From positions 1-32,260 of the forward strand of contig JAIPJH010000029.1 of the NCBI GenBank assembly GCA_021734245.1: a stretch of DNA of 32,260 bases. Direction: 5' to 3'. Source of the DNA: Candidatus Cloacimonadota bacterium (lineage in GTDB: Bacteria > Cloacimonadota > Cloacimonadia > Cloacimonadales > TCS61). A model generated the notes under the pieces. That model ran no database searches. It worked only from the letters and a program-made list of their open reading frames with translations, and had not been told where the DNA came from. Numbering within the stretch: the stretch's first letter is position 1; every line of letters begins with the position of its first letter. The translations under genes were made by a program, and so were the position numbers. Of this stretch, positions 8,593-16,696 are shown piece after piece.

Positions 8593-10023
8593 TTACATTT
8601 CGTTTATTATACGGCGGATTTTATTTACCGAGATTCCCAGATAAGCTGCTGTTTTAGTTTTATTGTTATCAAATTTCTGCAAAATTCTTCTTACAAATTT
8701 TTCCTGAAAATCATAGAAATCCAGAGAATCCTCTGGTAATGAAATACTGAATGTTGAAGGATTGTTTTTGAGTTTTTCCTGTTCATTCAGAAAGTCAAAA
8801 TGTTCAGGAAATAGTTCTATATTTTCATATAAAAAACTAACTCTCTGCATAGCATTTTTTAGTTGTCGAACATTTCCTGGCCAATGATATTTTAAAAGAA
8901 ATGTTTCCGTTTCTTTATTCAATATTTTTTGCTTTTTGTTTTGTTCTGTGGCACTTTGTTCCAAAAACATTTTTGTTAATGGTAAAATATCATCTTTTCT
9001 TTTTCTCAATGAAGGCACAATTACATTTGTAGTATTGATGCGATAAAAAAGATCGCTGCGAAATTTACCATTTTCTATAGCTTCTTCAAGATTTGAATTT
9101 GTAGCACAAATTATTCTCGAATTAAGTTTAATTTTTTTTACACCACCCACTCGATAAAATTCTTTTTCTTCTAAAACTTTTAAAAGTTTAGGTTGTAAAC
9201 TCAACGGCATATCACCAATCTCATCCAGAAACAAAGTTCCATTACCTGCCATTTCCAATTTACCTTTTTTACCCTTTTTGTCTGATCCGGTAAACGCACC
9301 ACCTTCGTAACCAAAAAGTTCACTTTCAAAAAGTTGCTCGGAAATTGCCGAACAATTCAAAGATATAAAAGGTTCATCTGTATCGCCATCTGAATAATGG
9401 ATCAAACGGGCAATAACTTCTTTTCCAACTCCAGTTTCACCTTGAATTAAAACTGGAATATCCGGATTGTGATGTAATTTTTCGGTAAGTTTCTGCAACT
9501 TCTGCATTGGTTGGGAATGCATTCCTATCGAGCCTATACCTACTAACTGAGCGTAAGCAGATTTGATGGTTTTCAATTGATTCTGCAATTCGGCACAAGT
9601 AGAATTCAGTTTTTCATCAAATTGATTATTCAGTTCAAAGTTTTCTCGCAATAAAGTTTGGTGTTCTGCCACTCTTTCCACGATCATAGCCAGAAGTTCA
9701 ACATCTACTGGTTTCTTCAGAAAATCATACGCTCCAGCTCGAATAGCCTGCAGGGCAAATTCCAGATTGGCATGACCTGTGATTAACACAATATCCGTGA
9801 AAAGACCTTCCGGTTTTGCTTTTATTTTTTCTATCAGCTCGATTCCGGTCATACCCGGCATTCTGATATCTGAGATCAGAAGCGGAAAAGGTTCTTTCTC
9901 GTAAATCTTGAGTGCTTCCTGAGCATTATCTGCCACCAGCACTTGATGGTTCAGATTGAATGTGAGAAAATTTGCGATTGATTTTCGCACCATTGGTTCA
10001 TCATCGATTACCAGGATTCTCAT
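8593..10023 (-). CDS. NtrC-family sigma-54-dependent response regulator
   Basis: This 476-residue activator has the standard three-part layout. An N-terminal receiver (1-120) has D7-D8, phosphoacceptor D52 in SDIRMPG, T82 and K104. A central AAA+ sigma-54 interaction domain (about 160-395) has Walker A GETGVGKE with K201, Walker B FLDEIGD with D267-E268, and arginine-finger region FRSDLFYRIN. A C-terminal Fis-type helix-turn-helix (about 440-476) carries KTKTAAYLGIS. The sigma-54 contact loop is GAFTGS (242-247) instead of the canonical GAFTGA, and a lysine-rich DKKGKKGK follows it. The ATG overlaps the stop of the upstream kinase by one base (TAATG), so the two form a coupled two-component pair. 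It probably drives the -24/-12 promoters at 8,383 and 18,529; that link is inference from proximity and promoter type. Confidence 0.95.
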   Translation of the reverse strand: MRILVIDDEPMVRKSIANFLTFNLNHQVLVADNAQEALKIYEKEPFPLLISDIRMPGMTGIELIEKIKAKPEGLFTDIVLITGHANLEFALQAIRAGAYDFLKKPVDVELLAMIVERVAEHQTLLRENFELNNQFDEKLNSTCAELQNQLKTIKSAYAQLVGIGSIGMHSQPMQKLQKLTEKLHHNPDIPVLIQGETGVGKEVIARLIHYSDGDTDEPFISLNCSAISEQLFESELFGYEGGAFTGSDKKGKKGKLEMAGNGTLFLDEIGDMPLSLQPKLLKVLEEKEFYRVGGVKKIKLNSRIICATNSNLEEAIENGKFRSDLFYRINTTNVIVPSLRKRKDDILPLTKMFLEQSATEQNKKQKILNKETETFLLKYHWPGNVRQLKNAMQRVSFLYENIELFPEHFDFLNEQEKLKNNPSTFSISLPEDSLDFYDFQEKFVRRILQKFDNNKTKTAAYLGISVNKIRRIINEM

Positions 10024-11696
10024 TATTTTACCTCTTTGGCGGCAGGAAATTCGAGCTGGAAAGTAGCACCACCCAGTTTGTTGTTTTCAGCAGAAATATT
10101 TCCCTGATATTTATCTATATAATTTTTTACAATTGCCAGCCCAAGTCCCATTCCTTTGCCGGGTTTTTTGGTAGAAAAGAAAGGATCATATAATTTGCCG
10201 CCGATATCCGGTGGTAAACCTGCCCCGTTATCTGAAACTGTTATTAAAACAGTATCGGTCTGGCTGCGGGAAGAAATCCTGATAAATTTTTCCATTTTAT
10301 CAGTTTCATCCAAAGCATGCATGGCATTTACAACAATATTGATGATGATCTGTTCGAAATGTATTTTTTCCAGAGAAATCTGCGGCAGATCTTCTGCCAG
10401 TTCCAATTCCAGGAAAATCCCATGAGAATACAGTTGCCTTTCGATAAGACTGAGACCGGATTTGATCGCGGAATTTACATCTATTGCCTCCATTTGATGG
10501 GAAGTGGGCATATTCCAGAAAGATCGCATATGCTGAATTATTTCATTGATATGATTCACCGCTTTGGAAATATCTCGTAATCCATCCAGAAAACCTTCCG
10601 GCAAAACATTATTATTGTTTTTGTTCCAATATAAAATGCTTTCAGCGCTTACTTTGATGGCGCATAAAGGTTGATTGATTTCATGTGTTATTCCGGCAGT
10701 CATCACACCTATAGAAGCAAGTTTGGAAACTTTTTCCGCCATTTGCTGAGCTTTTAATGTGTTAGTTTCTATTTCATAATTTGCCTGCAATTTTGCCAGT
10801 CGATCTGCCATTCTATTTGTATATATTTTTTTATCCAGATTCACGTATTTTTTCAGATAATCAAGAGCTTTGCCCAGATCATCTCTCGATTCGTGAACTT
10901 CATGCAAAGCTTTATAAATGTGGATCAGATATTCTCTGTTTTGATGTTCCAGGGCTTGCTGCTCTGCTATTTCCAGATATTTCACAGCTTTTGAAAAATC
11001 CTGATTCCTCTGATAGGCAGTTCCCAGATAATAGCTGGTAATCATGGGAGTATCATCTTTTCTTTGTTGGGAAAGTTGCAGTGTCTGATGAAGAATTTCA
11101 ATTGCTTTATCGTATTTTTTTTGGTTCAGATAGATCTCTCCCAGATTTATATGAGCAAAAATGTGTGTTCTGGCTCGATCGGGATGAGATTTTTCCCGGC
11201 GAGAGAATTCTAAAGCTATCTTGCCATATTCCAAGGCTTTATCATATTGCTTCAAATGATTATGCGCATGACATAAATTATTGAAGGTTCTGGCAGAGCT
11301 TGGATTATGTTCCAAGGAAAGCTGAAATTGTCCTAAAGCTTTTTCATAATTATTCATTTTTATATAAATATTTCCAATGTTATTATAACCTTCGGCAATA
11401 GTGATATCATTTTTCATTTCCTGATGTAATTGCAGCGCTTTCAATTGATATTCCAAAGCTTCATCGTAATTGTTCAAATAGGAATTCATCAATCCAATCA
11501 GATAATTGGCAGAAGCTTCATATTTCTTATCGTTTGTTGTTTTGGAAAGATCTAATAATATTTCTGCATACTTTTTGGCTTCTGAAAATTCGGATTGCTG
11601 CCACAATGTCTCTGCCAGCATTTCCAACGTTTTCAACCGTTTTTGCTGATCCAGTTTTCTGTTCAACTGCTTTTTCAATTCTTCTACATTTTTCAT
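10023..11696 (-). CDS. Cytosolic TPR-containing sensor histidine kinase
   Basis: The protein has 557 residues from the preferred start. The first roughly 290 residues are tetratricopeptide repeats, with units such as GYNNIGNIYIKMNNYEKAL, INLGEIYLNQKKYDKAI and YYLGTAYQRNQDFSKAV. A coiled linker follows, then a HisKA-type dimerisation region with H-box GITHEINQP (phosphoacceptor His near residue 338), N-box NIVVNAMHAL, G1 DNGAGLP and G2 GKGMGLGLAI. There is no signal peptide or membrane segment, so the input is intracellular and probably a protein partner of the TPR array. An in-frame ATGATG at 11,717 is possible. The ATG at 11,696 is preferred because GGGAG lies 9 bases before it and the upstream ATGs sit inside a hairpin. 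It is translationally coupled to the sigma-54 activator. Confidence 0.92.
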   Translation of the reverse strand: MKNVEELKKQLNRKLDQQKRLKTLEMLAETLWQQSEFSEAKKYAEILLDLSKTTNDKKYEASANYLIGLMNSYLNNYDEALEYQLKALQLHQEMKNDITIAEGYNNIGNIYIKMNNYEKALGQFQLSLEHNPSSARTFNNLCHAHNHLKQYDKALEYGKIALEFSRREKSHPDRARTHIFAHINLGEIYLNQKKYDKAIEILHQTLQLSQQRKDDTPMITSYYLGTAYQRNQDFSKAVKYLEIAEQQALEHQNREYLIHIYKALHEVHESRDDLGKALDYLKKYVNLDKKIYTNRMADRLAKLQANYEIETNTLKAQQMAEKVSKLASIGVMTAGITHEINQPLCAIKVSAESILYWNKNNNNVLPEGFLDGLRDISKAVNHINEIIQHMRSFWNMPTSHQMEAIDVNSAIKSGLSLIERQLYSHGIFLELELAEDLPQISLEKIHFEQIIINIVVNAMHALDETDKMEKFIRISSRSQTDTVLITVSDNGAGLPPDIGGKLYDPFFSTKKPGKGMGLGLAIVKNYIDKYQGNISAENNKLGGATFQLEFPAAKEVK

Positions 11697-11710
11697 CTCT
11701 CTTTTCTCCC

Positions 11711-11729
11711 GCATCATTATTTATGATGC
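11711..11729 (-). other. Leader hairpin before the histidine kinase
   Basis: A perfect 7-bp inverted repeat, GCATCAT with ATGATGC and a 5-base loop, lies about 15 bases before the chosen kinase start. It contains the alternative ATGATG codons. It could be an operator or an RNA hairpin that hides the early ATGs. Confidence 0.4.
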
Positions 11730-11819
11730 TTCCGACAACCCAGTCTTTGAAGATGTATTTTCAAGTAAAGAATTTTTTGATAACTGAACTCCAGTATTTC
11801 CAGTAAAGAAAAAAAAGAA

Positions 11820-11848
11820 TTGACCGGAGTTAGAATATCATTTACATT
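11820..11848 (+). promoter_or_regulatory. Candidate sigma-70-like promoter of the ferritin-like gene
   Basis: TTGACC (11820-11825) and TACATT (11843-11848) are separated by 17 bases and end 38 bases before the start codon. This is a plausible housekeeping promoter, judged only by consensus in an AT-rich spacer. Confidence 0.35.
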
Positions 11849-11886
11849 TAAATAGAAATAATTAGTAAAAAAATATTGGAGGAAAA

Positions 11887-12375
11887 ATGGAAAACGAAAA
11901 AATCCTGACTGCCCTAAAAGATGCAATGAAAGGAGAATTTGACAGCATTGCTGTTTACCAGAACGCCAAACATAATTCTCGGGATAAAGAAGTGATGAAA
12001 TTCTTCGATAACAGAGCAAACGAAGAAAAGAAACATTACAATTATCTTTTGGCTTTATATCAGGCTATCAAAAATTACGAAGAATTAAAACCGGTAAAAA
12101 TGAAAGAAGCTGAAAATCTGATTTTTTCTGACAGATTCAAACAAGAGATCGGAAAAAATAACCTTTTATTTTCAGCTATTTCTGTAGCCACACTTCTTGA
12201 GAAAAATGCTTTTGATTTTTATCAGAAAGCAGCTGAGGAAACTGATAATGAAATTCTGAAATCGTTCTTTGAAAAAATGGCTGACTGGGAAAAGCATCAT
12301 TATGATGTCCTTCTTGAAATTGCCGATGATGCCAAAGAAACTTTTTGGCAGGAAAATAGGTTTGAACCATTTTAG
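11887..12375 (+). CDS. Ferritin-like diiron protein (rubrerythrin-type, no rubredoxin domain)
   Basis: This 162-residue all-helical protein has a four-helix-bundle diiron signature. The likely ligands are E17 in the first helix, E47 and H50 in EEKKHY, E105 in TLLEKNAFDFY, and E135 and H138 in DWEKHHYD. These paired ExxH motifs are typical of the ferritin/rubrerythrin superfamily. The C-terminal CxxC rubredoxin domain of classical rubrerythrin is absent. A role in peroxide detoxification or iron handling in an anaerobe is likely, but the electron donor is not evident. GGAGG lies 4 bases before the ATG. The gene stands alone, divergent from the histidine kinase. Confidence 0.85.
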   Translation: MENEKILTALKDAMKGEFDSIAVYQNAKHNSRDKEVMKFFDNRANEEKKHYNYLLALYQAIKNYEELKPVKMKEAENLIFSDRFKQEIGKNNLLFSAISVATLLEKNAFDFYQKAAEETDNEILKSFFEKMADWEKHHYDVLLEIADDAKETFWQENRFEPF

Positions 12376-12388
12376 ATTTTTTTCTTTT

Positions 12389-12419
12389 GCAAATTTAAAA
12401 ATTATTTGCTTTATTTTAT
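12389..12419 (+). terminator. Weak possible terminator after the ferritin-like gene
   Basis: A 6-bp stem (12389-12394 with 12404-12409) and a U-rich tail lie just after the ferritin-like stop codon. The stem is all but GC-free, so termination would be inefficient. Apart from this and the promoter at 12585, the 262-base spacer shows no gene. Confidence 0.3.
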
Positions 12420-12584
12420 ATCAAGAAGCATGATTAAATTCATTGTTTTACAAGACAATACGTGCCGTCAATCTTGCTTTACGATTTAATTAATTTTGAG
12501 AAACTATTCCTCACATGCGTTAGAAACGAAGTGGATGGAATAAGCGAAAATATTTTTCAAGATGTTTATTATTTATCAAAAAAA

Positions 12585-12611
12585 TTGACACCACAAAATT
12601 AATTTTCAAAT
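12585..12611 (+). promoter_or_regulatory. Candidate promoter of the cNMP-binding / AI-2E operon
   Basis: A perfect TTGACA (12585-12590) is followed after 15 bases by TCAAAT, 27 bases before the start codon. The short spacer recurs at other starts in this window (14212, 21255, 30375). Confidence 0.35.
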
Positions 12612-12637
12612 CTGAATTCACGATTAAAGGAGTGGAT

Positions 12638-13120
12638 ATGGAACAAAATAATCGTGAAGAAAAAAGCATGATCAAATTTTTGAAGAAAGTTTCGATCTTT
12701 GCAAAACTCTCAAAATCGGAACTAAAACAACTTCAACAATTTATTTATACCCGACATTATAAAGCAGGTGAACCTGTTTTCAAAAAAGGTTATCCAAACG
12801 TCATTTTTTTTATTGTAAAAGAAGGTGAAGTTAGAGTATATCTAACCAAAAAGGGTGAGGATATCGAATTGGATAGAGTTAAGCCCGAAGGACATTTTGG
12901 TTCTATCGGTCTTTTTGCAGATGTCAAACGAACAGCTTCGGTTGAAGCGGTTGAGGATTCTGTTTTATTGGGTATATCCAAAAAAGATCTGGCTACATTT
13001 GTAGGAAAACACCACCAGGCCGGTATCAAAATTTTATACGAGTTAGGCAACATTCTATGCGATCACATTATAAAACTGAATGACAGATTGATAGAAGTAG
13101 ATGATGGAAAAAAGCAATAA
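12638..13120 (+). CDS. Stand-alone cyclic-nucleotide-binding-domain protein
   Basis: This 160-residue protein is essentially one cNMP-binding beta-roll of the Crp/Fnr superfamily, with IYTRHYKAGEPVFKKGYP, FFIVKEGEVRVYL, GHFGSIGLF and the stretch KRTASVEAVEDSVLLGISKKDL. The phosphate-binding cassette is non-canonical (GSIGLFADVKRTASV; the Arg is shifted or absent compared with CRP), so cAMP binding is uncertain. There is no C-terminal helix-turn-helix, so it is not a DNA-binding regulator by itself. I chose the ATG because AAAGGAG lies 5 bases upstream; a GTG at 12632 would overlap that site. The last 20 bases overlap the AI-2E transporter gene, so the protein may regulate that membrane partner. 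Confidence 0.85.
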   Translation: MEQNNREEKSMIKFLKKVSIFAKLSKSELKQLQQFIYTRHYKAGEPVFKKGYPNVIFFIVKEGEVRVYLTKKGEDIELDRVKPEGHFGSIGLFADVKRTASVEAVEDSVLLGISKKDLATFVGKHHQAGIKILYELGNILCDHIIKLNDRLIEVDDGKKQ

Positions 13121-14174
13121 ACGTTCAACTGCCATCCGCTGGATAATTTTTGCTATAAATTTATTAGTTCTTATCGCAGCGATATTGTTTTATCGGTCTA
13201 TTTTGTCTTATATTGCTATTTCTTTTTTGATCGCTTATTTGATTGCTCCCATCGTGAATTATGTCGAGAAATATCACATTTCCCGAACTGTTTCAATTTT
13301 GGCTGTTTATGTTATTATCGGTTTTTTGCTTTCATTGTTGTTCAGCGCCATTATTCCGCAGTTGATTCAGCAATATAAAGAGTTTCAGGAAACCTTGATA
13401 GCTGCCAGCAATGAAGGCTTCAGTCTTTCTTCTCTGGGGTTAGATAATATTGATCGTTATATTTCAAATTTGGAAGAAAAACTTCCGGATTTGAGAATTC
13501 GTGAACAGATCAACAGCATGTTTTCTGCCGATAAAGTAAGCAATGTTTTAAACCAGGTTCCCCAGCTTTTCAAGGGCGTTTTCAATACAATTGCATTTAT
13601 AATTGTGGTTCCTGTCGTCAGCTTTTTCCTGCTGAAAGATGAGCGTTACTTCATGCGATCATTTTTCAACATGATCAGTAATCGCTATTTCGAATTTTCC
13701 ATCCATCTTTTCGAAAAGATCGAAGAAAGTTTTGGCAAATTCTTCCGAGCGCTTTTATTGGAGTCTTTATTAGTAGCTCTGCTTTCTATTGCAGGACTGC
13801 TGATTTTGGGAATTCCCTACGCACTCGTTTTGGGGCTGATTGTTGGAATTGCCAATCCCATCAAATATCTGGGCCCATTTATCGGAGCAGTTCCCACGGT
13901 TATTGTAATTCTTTTTGGACCGACACCGGATATTTATCTGCTTTACATTGTTATCATGTTTTTTATTGTGCAACAAATTGACAGCCTTATTCTGTTTCCC
14001 TGGCTTATCGGTAAAAGCATGGATCTGCATCCACTGGTAGTAATTCTAACTGTGATTGCCGGAGGTTATGCTTTTGGGATTTTGGGAATGCTGCTGGCAG
14101 TTCCTGTTGTTTTCCTGCTTAAAACTATTTTAGAAGTTTCCAAGAAAAGTTTAAAAGAATTTGAAATAATATAA
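13101..14174 (+). CDS. AI-2E family transporter (PerM/TqsA-like)
   Basis: This is a membrane protein of 357 residues, the usual family length. Two hydrophobic helices sit near residues 12-50 and a third near 60-85. A soluble middle region follows (about 90-150), and then further helices with the family motifs VSFFLLKDE, GIANPIKYLGPFIGAVP, FPWLIGKSMDLHPLVV and GYAFGILGMLLAVPV. Members export small molecules such as autoinducer-2 or exchange Na+/H+; the substrate cannot be inferred here. Two adjacent ATGs (13101 and 13104) could serve as the start. The gene begins within the last 20 bases of the cNMP-binding gene, which suggests coupled translation. Confidence 0.9.
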   Translation: MMEKSNKRSTAIRWIIFAINLLVLIAAILFYRSILSYIAISFLIAYLIAPIVNYVEKYHISRTVSILAVYVIIGFLLSLLFSAIIPQLIQQYKEFQETLIAASNEGFSLSSLGLDNIDRYISNLEEKLPDLRIREQINSMFSADKVSNVLNQVPQLFKGVFNTIAFIIVVPVVSFFLLKDERYFMRSFFNMISNRYFEFSIHLFEKIEESFGKFFRALLLESLLVALLSIAGLLILGIPYALVLGLIVGIANPIKYLGPFIGAVPTVIVILFGPTPDIYLLYIVIMFFIVQQIDSLILFPWLIGKSMDLHPLVVILTVIAGGYAFGILGMLLAVPVVFLLKTILEVSKKSLKEFEII

Positions 14175-14211
14175 ATTTTTCTCATCGTAATTATTGAAGC
14201 AAATCTTTTTA

Positions 14212-14238
14212 TTGACTCGATTACTCTAACCTTAATTT
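14212..14238 (+). promoter_or_regulatory. Candidate promoter before the YfhO-like gene
   Basis: TTGACT (14212-14217) is followed after 15 bases by TAATTT, 29 bases before the start codon. The -10 match is poor; I list it because the same arrangement recurs before other genes. Confidence 0.25.
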
Positions 14239-14267
14239 TCAGAAAAAAAATTTGAAAGGAAGTTTTT

Positions 14268-16694
14268 ATGGCTGTTAAAGTAAAAAACAAAAAAATCCAG
14301 AAAAAACAAAGGAAAGATATCTTTGAAACTATCTTTGAAGGAAAATATCGGCATGTAATATTCATAGCTGTTCTTTTTATCATTTTATCTTCTTTTTTCT
14401 TCAAAATTGCTTTTAAAAACTACGTTCCCCAAGCCAGCGATACAATGCAATGGCGCTCAAGTGCCGAACAACTTATCGAGTACAATAAAACGAACAAAGA
14501 CCAGGCTTTATGGAATCCGGCAATTTTCAGCGGAATGCCCAGCTACCTGACTTCTTTTGCTTCCAAATATCCTTTTATAAATACGATCCAAAAATTAACC
14601 AACAAAGTAATCAACTGGCGAGTTTTACTACTTTTTACTATGGGATTGGGAGTTTACTTTTTGATGATCTACCTGAAGTTTGATCCCATAATTGCTTTTA
14701 TTTCTGCAATTGCATTTTCACTTTCGGTTCATTTTATCGGGCTTATCGAGATCGGGCATAACTCCAAATTTAAAGCTGTGGTCTACATTCCCTGGATTTT
14801 CTTTTTCGTGCATTACCTAAAGGATCGAAAAACTGTTCTGGCTCTTGGATTGGCAACTTTAATGATAATCGGTCAACTCAGAGAAAATCATCCGCAGATT
14901 TCTTATTACACATTCCTGATGCTGGCAATTTACTGGATTTTCCAACTTGTCTGGGCGATCAGAGAAAAAAAGATAAAACCTTTCATCACTTTCACGCTGC
15001 TGCTTCTGGCTGCAGGAATTATAGCTCTGATGGCAGTTGCACAGCCGTATATGTCCACAATGGAATACGGTCAATACACCATTCGCGGTGGTTCATCTGG
15101 ATTGGAAACAAGTTATGCTACAAGCTGGTCTTTTCATCCGATGGAAATTTTGTCTTTTATCAATCCCAGCATTTACGGTGGCGTGTCTCCTTATTATTGG
15201 GGCTGGATGCCGTTCACGCAAACTTCCATGTATATGGGAGTTATCATTTTCTTCCTGGGTCTATTAGCACTCTTTTCAAATCGATCAAAACTGGTTAAAA
15301 TTTTAGGTACTGTTTCGGTTGTTGTGCTTTTCATTTCTTTTGGAAGGCATTTGCCTTTCCTTTCAAACTTCCTTTTGAACTATCTGCCTGGATTCAATAA
15401 ATTCCGGGTTCCGGCAATGATTCTGGTGATCTTGCAATTTGCTTTTGTAGTTCTGGCAGGTTATGGCTTAAAAACGATTATAGACAGGCGGAAAGAAAAC
15501 AAAAAAAAGTTTTTCAAGAATCTGCAAACCGTACTTTATGTGGTGATCGGTCTTTTGATTGTCTTTTTTCTGATAATCAACTCCATGCAGAATTCAGGTT
15601 TTGTGCGAGATGGAGAACAGAGTAAATATTCCCTGCAGCAAATTCAGCAGTTAAGAACTCTGCGTTATGAAAAAGCTTTGAATGACGGTCTCGTTACAGG
15701 AATTTTCCTGATTGCTGCGATCTTGCTTACAATTCTTTATGGAAATAAGAAGATGTCTAAATATCCTTTTCTTATCATAATCATGATCCTGGTTGTGGTT
15801 GATCTATTGCTGGTGGACAGCAGGTTCCTGCAGAATGTCGTTCCACAAAATTATATTGATAAAACCTATGTAAAAACCGAAGCTGACAAATTCCTGGAAA
15901 AAGATAATGAAACTTTCCGCATCTATCCTTTAGGCGGTGGTTTTGGCCAAAATCAGTGGGGATATTACAATCAAACAATCGGTGGTTATCATGGAGCAAA
16001 ACTGAAACGTTACCAGGAAATTCTGGATAACTGCTTGAACTATGAATTTCAGAATCGAATTCCAATAAACTGGAATATCGTGAATATGTTGAATGTAAAA
16101 TATGTGATCTTCCAGGAGAATCTGCCTTTGGAAAATTTGGAATATGCTTTTTATGATCGCAGGCAGAAACAGACTATTTTCAAAAATAAAAACTATCTTC
16201 CCAGAGCCTGGTTTGTAAAAAATATAGAACGAATAGATAAAAAAGAAAATATCTGGAAAAGATTAAATCAACAGGAATTCAATCCTGCAGAATCTGCAAT
16301 CATCGAGCAGGAAATTCCCCCTGTTTCAGTTCCTGCACAATCTTCAGTTGAACTGGAAAGTTTCGATCTTCATTACTTGAAATTCAATGTAAAAACAGAT
16401 TCGACAGCCTTCCTGACTGTGAGTGAAATTTATTATCCTGCTGGTTGGAAAGCCTATATCGATGGCGAAGAAACCGAGATTTATCCTACAAATTACATTT
16501 TGCGGGGTGTCGTAATTCCTGCCGGAGAACATGTATTGGAAATGAAATTTGCTCCTCAAACTTATACGATCAGTATTAAGCTGAGTTTGGCTGGACTTAT
16601 CATTACGATCATTCTTCTTATCATCGGTTTGTTTTTCTATTACAAAGAAAATTACAAAGGTGAGATCGTTTACACGATGAAGAAAACGGATTGA
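14268..16694 (+). CDS. YfhO family multispanning membrane protein
   Basis: This 808-residue integral membrane protein has a basic cytoplasmic N-terminus, a first helix near 28-46 and then a large periplasmic loop (ASDTMQWRSSAEQLIEY... LWNPAIFSGMPSYL) typical of the YfhO family. About ten further helices extend to roughly residue 525. A soluble extracytoplasmic domain follows (about 530-765, including FLTVSEIYYPAGWKAYIDG, the usual YfhO C-terminal motif), then a last helix near 770-795. YfhO proteins resemble GT-C glycosyltransferases and are tied to cell-envelope polymer glycosylation in Gram-positives; the role in this lineage is unknown. GAAAGGAAG precedes the start. The RsmI-like gene begins two bases after its stop, so they are co-transcribed. 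Confidence 0.88.
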   Translation: MAVKVKNKKIQKKQRKDIFETIFEGKYRHVIFIAVLFIILSSFFFKIAFKNYVPQASDTMQWRSSAEQLIEYNKTNKDQALWNPAIFSGMPSYLTSFASKYPFINTIQKLTNKVINWRVLLLFTMGLGVYFLMIYLKFDPIIAFISAIAFSLSVHFIGLIEIGHNSKFKAVVYIPWIFFFVHYLKDRKTVLALGLATLMIIGQLRENHPQISYYTFLMLAIYWIFQLVWAIREKKIKPFITFTLLLLAAGIIALMAVAQPYMSTMEYGQYTIRGGSSGLETSYATSWSFHPMEILSFINPSIYGGVSPYYWGWMPFTQTSMYMGVIIFFLGLLALFSNRSKLVKILGTVSVVVLFISFGRHLPFLSNFLLNYLPGFNKFRVPAMILVILQFAFVVLAGYGLKTIIDRRKENKKKFFKNLQTVLYVVIGLLIVFFLIINSMQNSGFVRDGEQSKYSLQQIQQLRTLRYEKALNDGLVTGIFLIAAILLTILYGNKKMSKYPFLIIIMILVVVDLLLVDSRFLQNVVPQNYIDKTYVKTEADKFLEKDNETFRIYPLGGGFGQNQWGYYNQTIGGYHGAKLKRYQEILDNCLNYEFQNRIPINWNIVNMLNVKYVIFQENLPLENLEYAFYDRRQKQTIFKNKNYLPRAWFVKNIERIDKKENIWKRLNQQEFNPAESAIIEQEIPPVSVPAQSSVELESFDLHYLKFNVKTDSTAFLTVSEIYYPAGWKAYIDGEETEIYPTNYILRGVVIPAGEHVLEMKFAPQTYTISIKLSLAGLIITIILLIIGLFFYYKENYKGEIVYTMKKTD

Positions 16695-16696
16695 TC

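Noticed and set aside
12466-12481. Sigma-54-like site TGCCGTCAATCTTGC before the cNMP-binding gene
   Set aside because: The -12 part is good, but the essential GG of the -24 element is GC, and the site is about 150 bases from the start codon.
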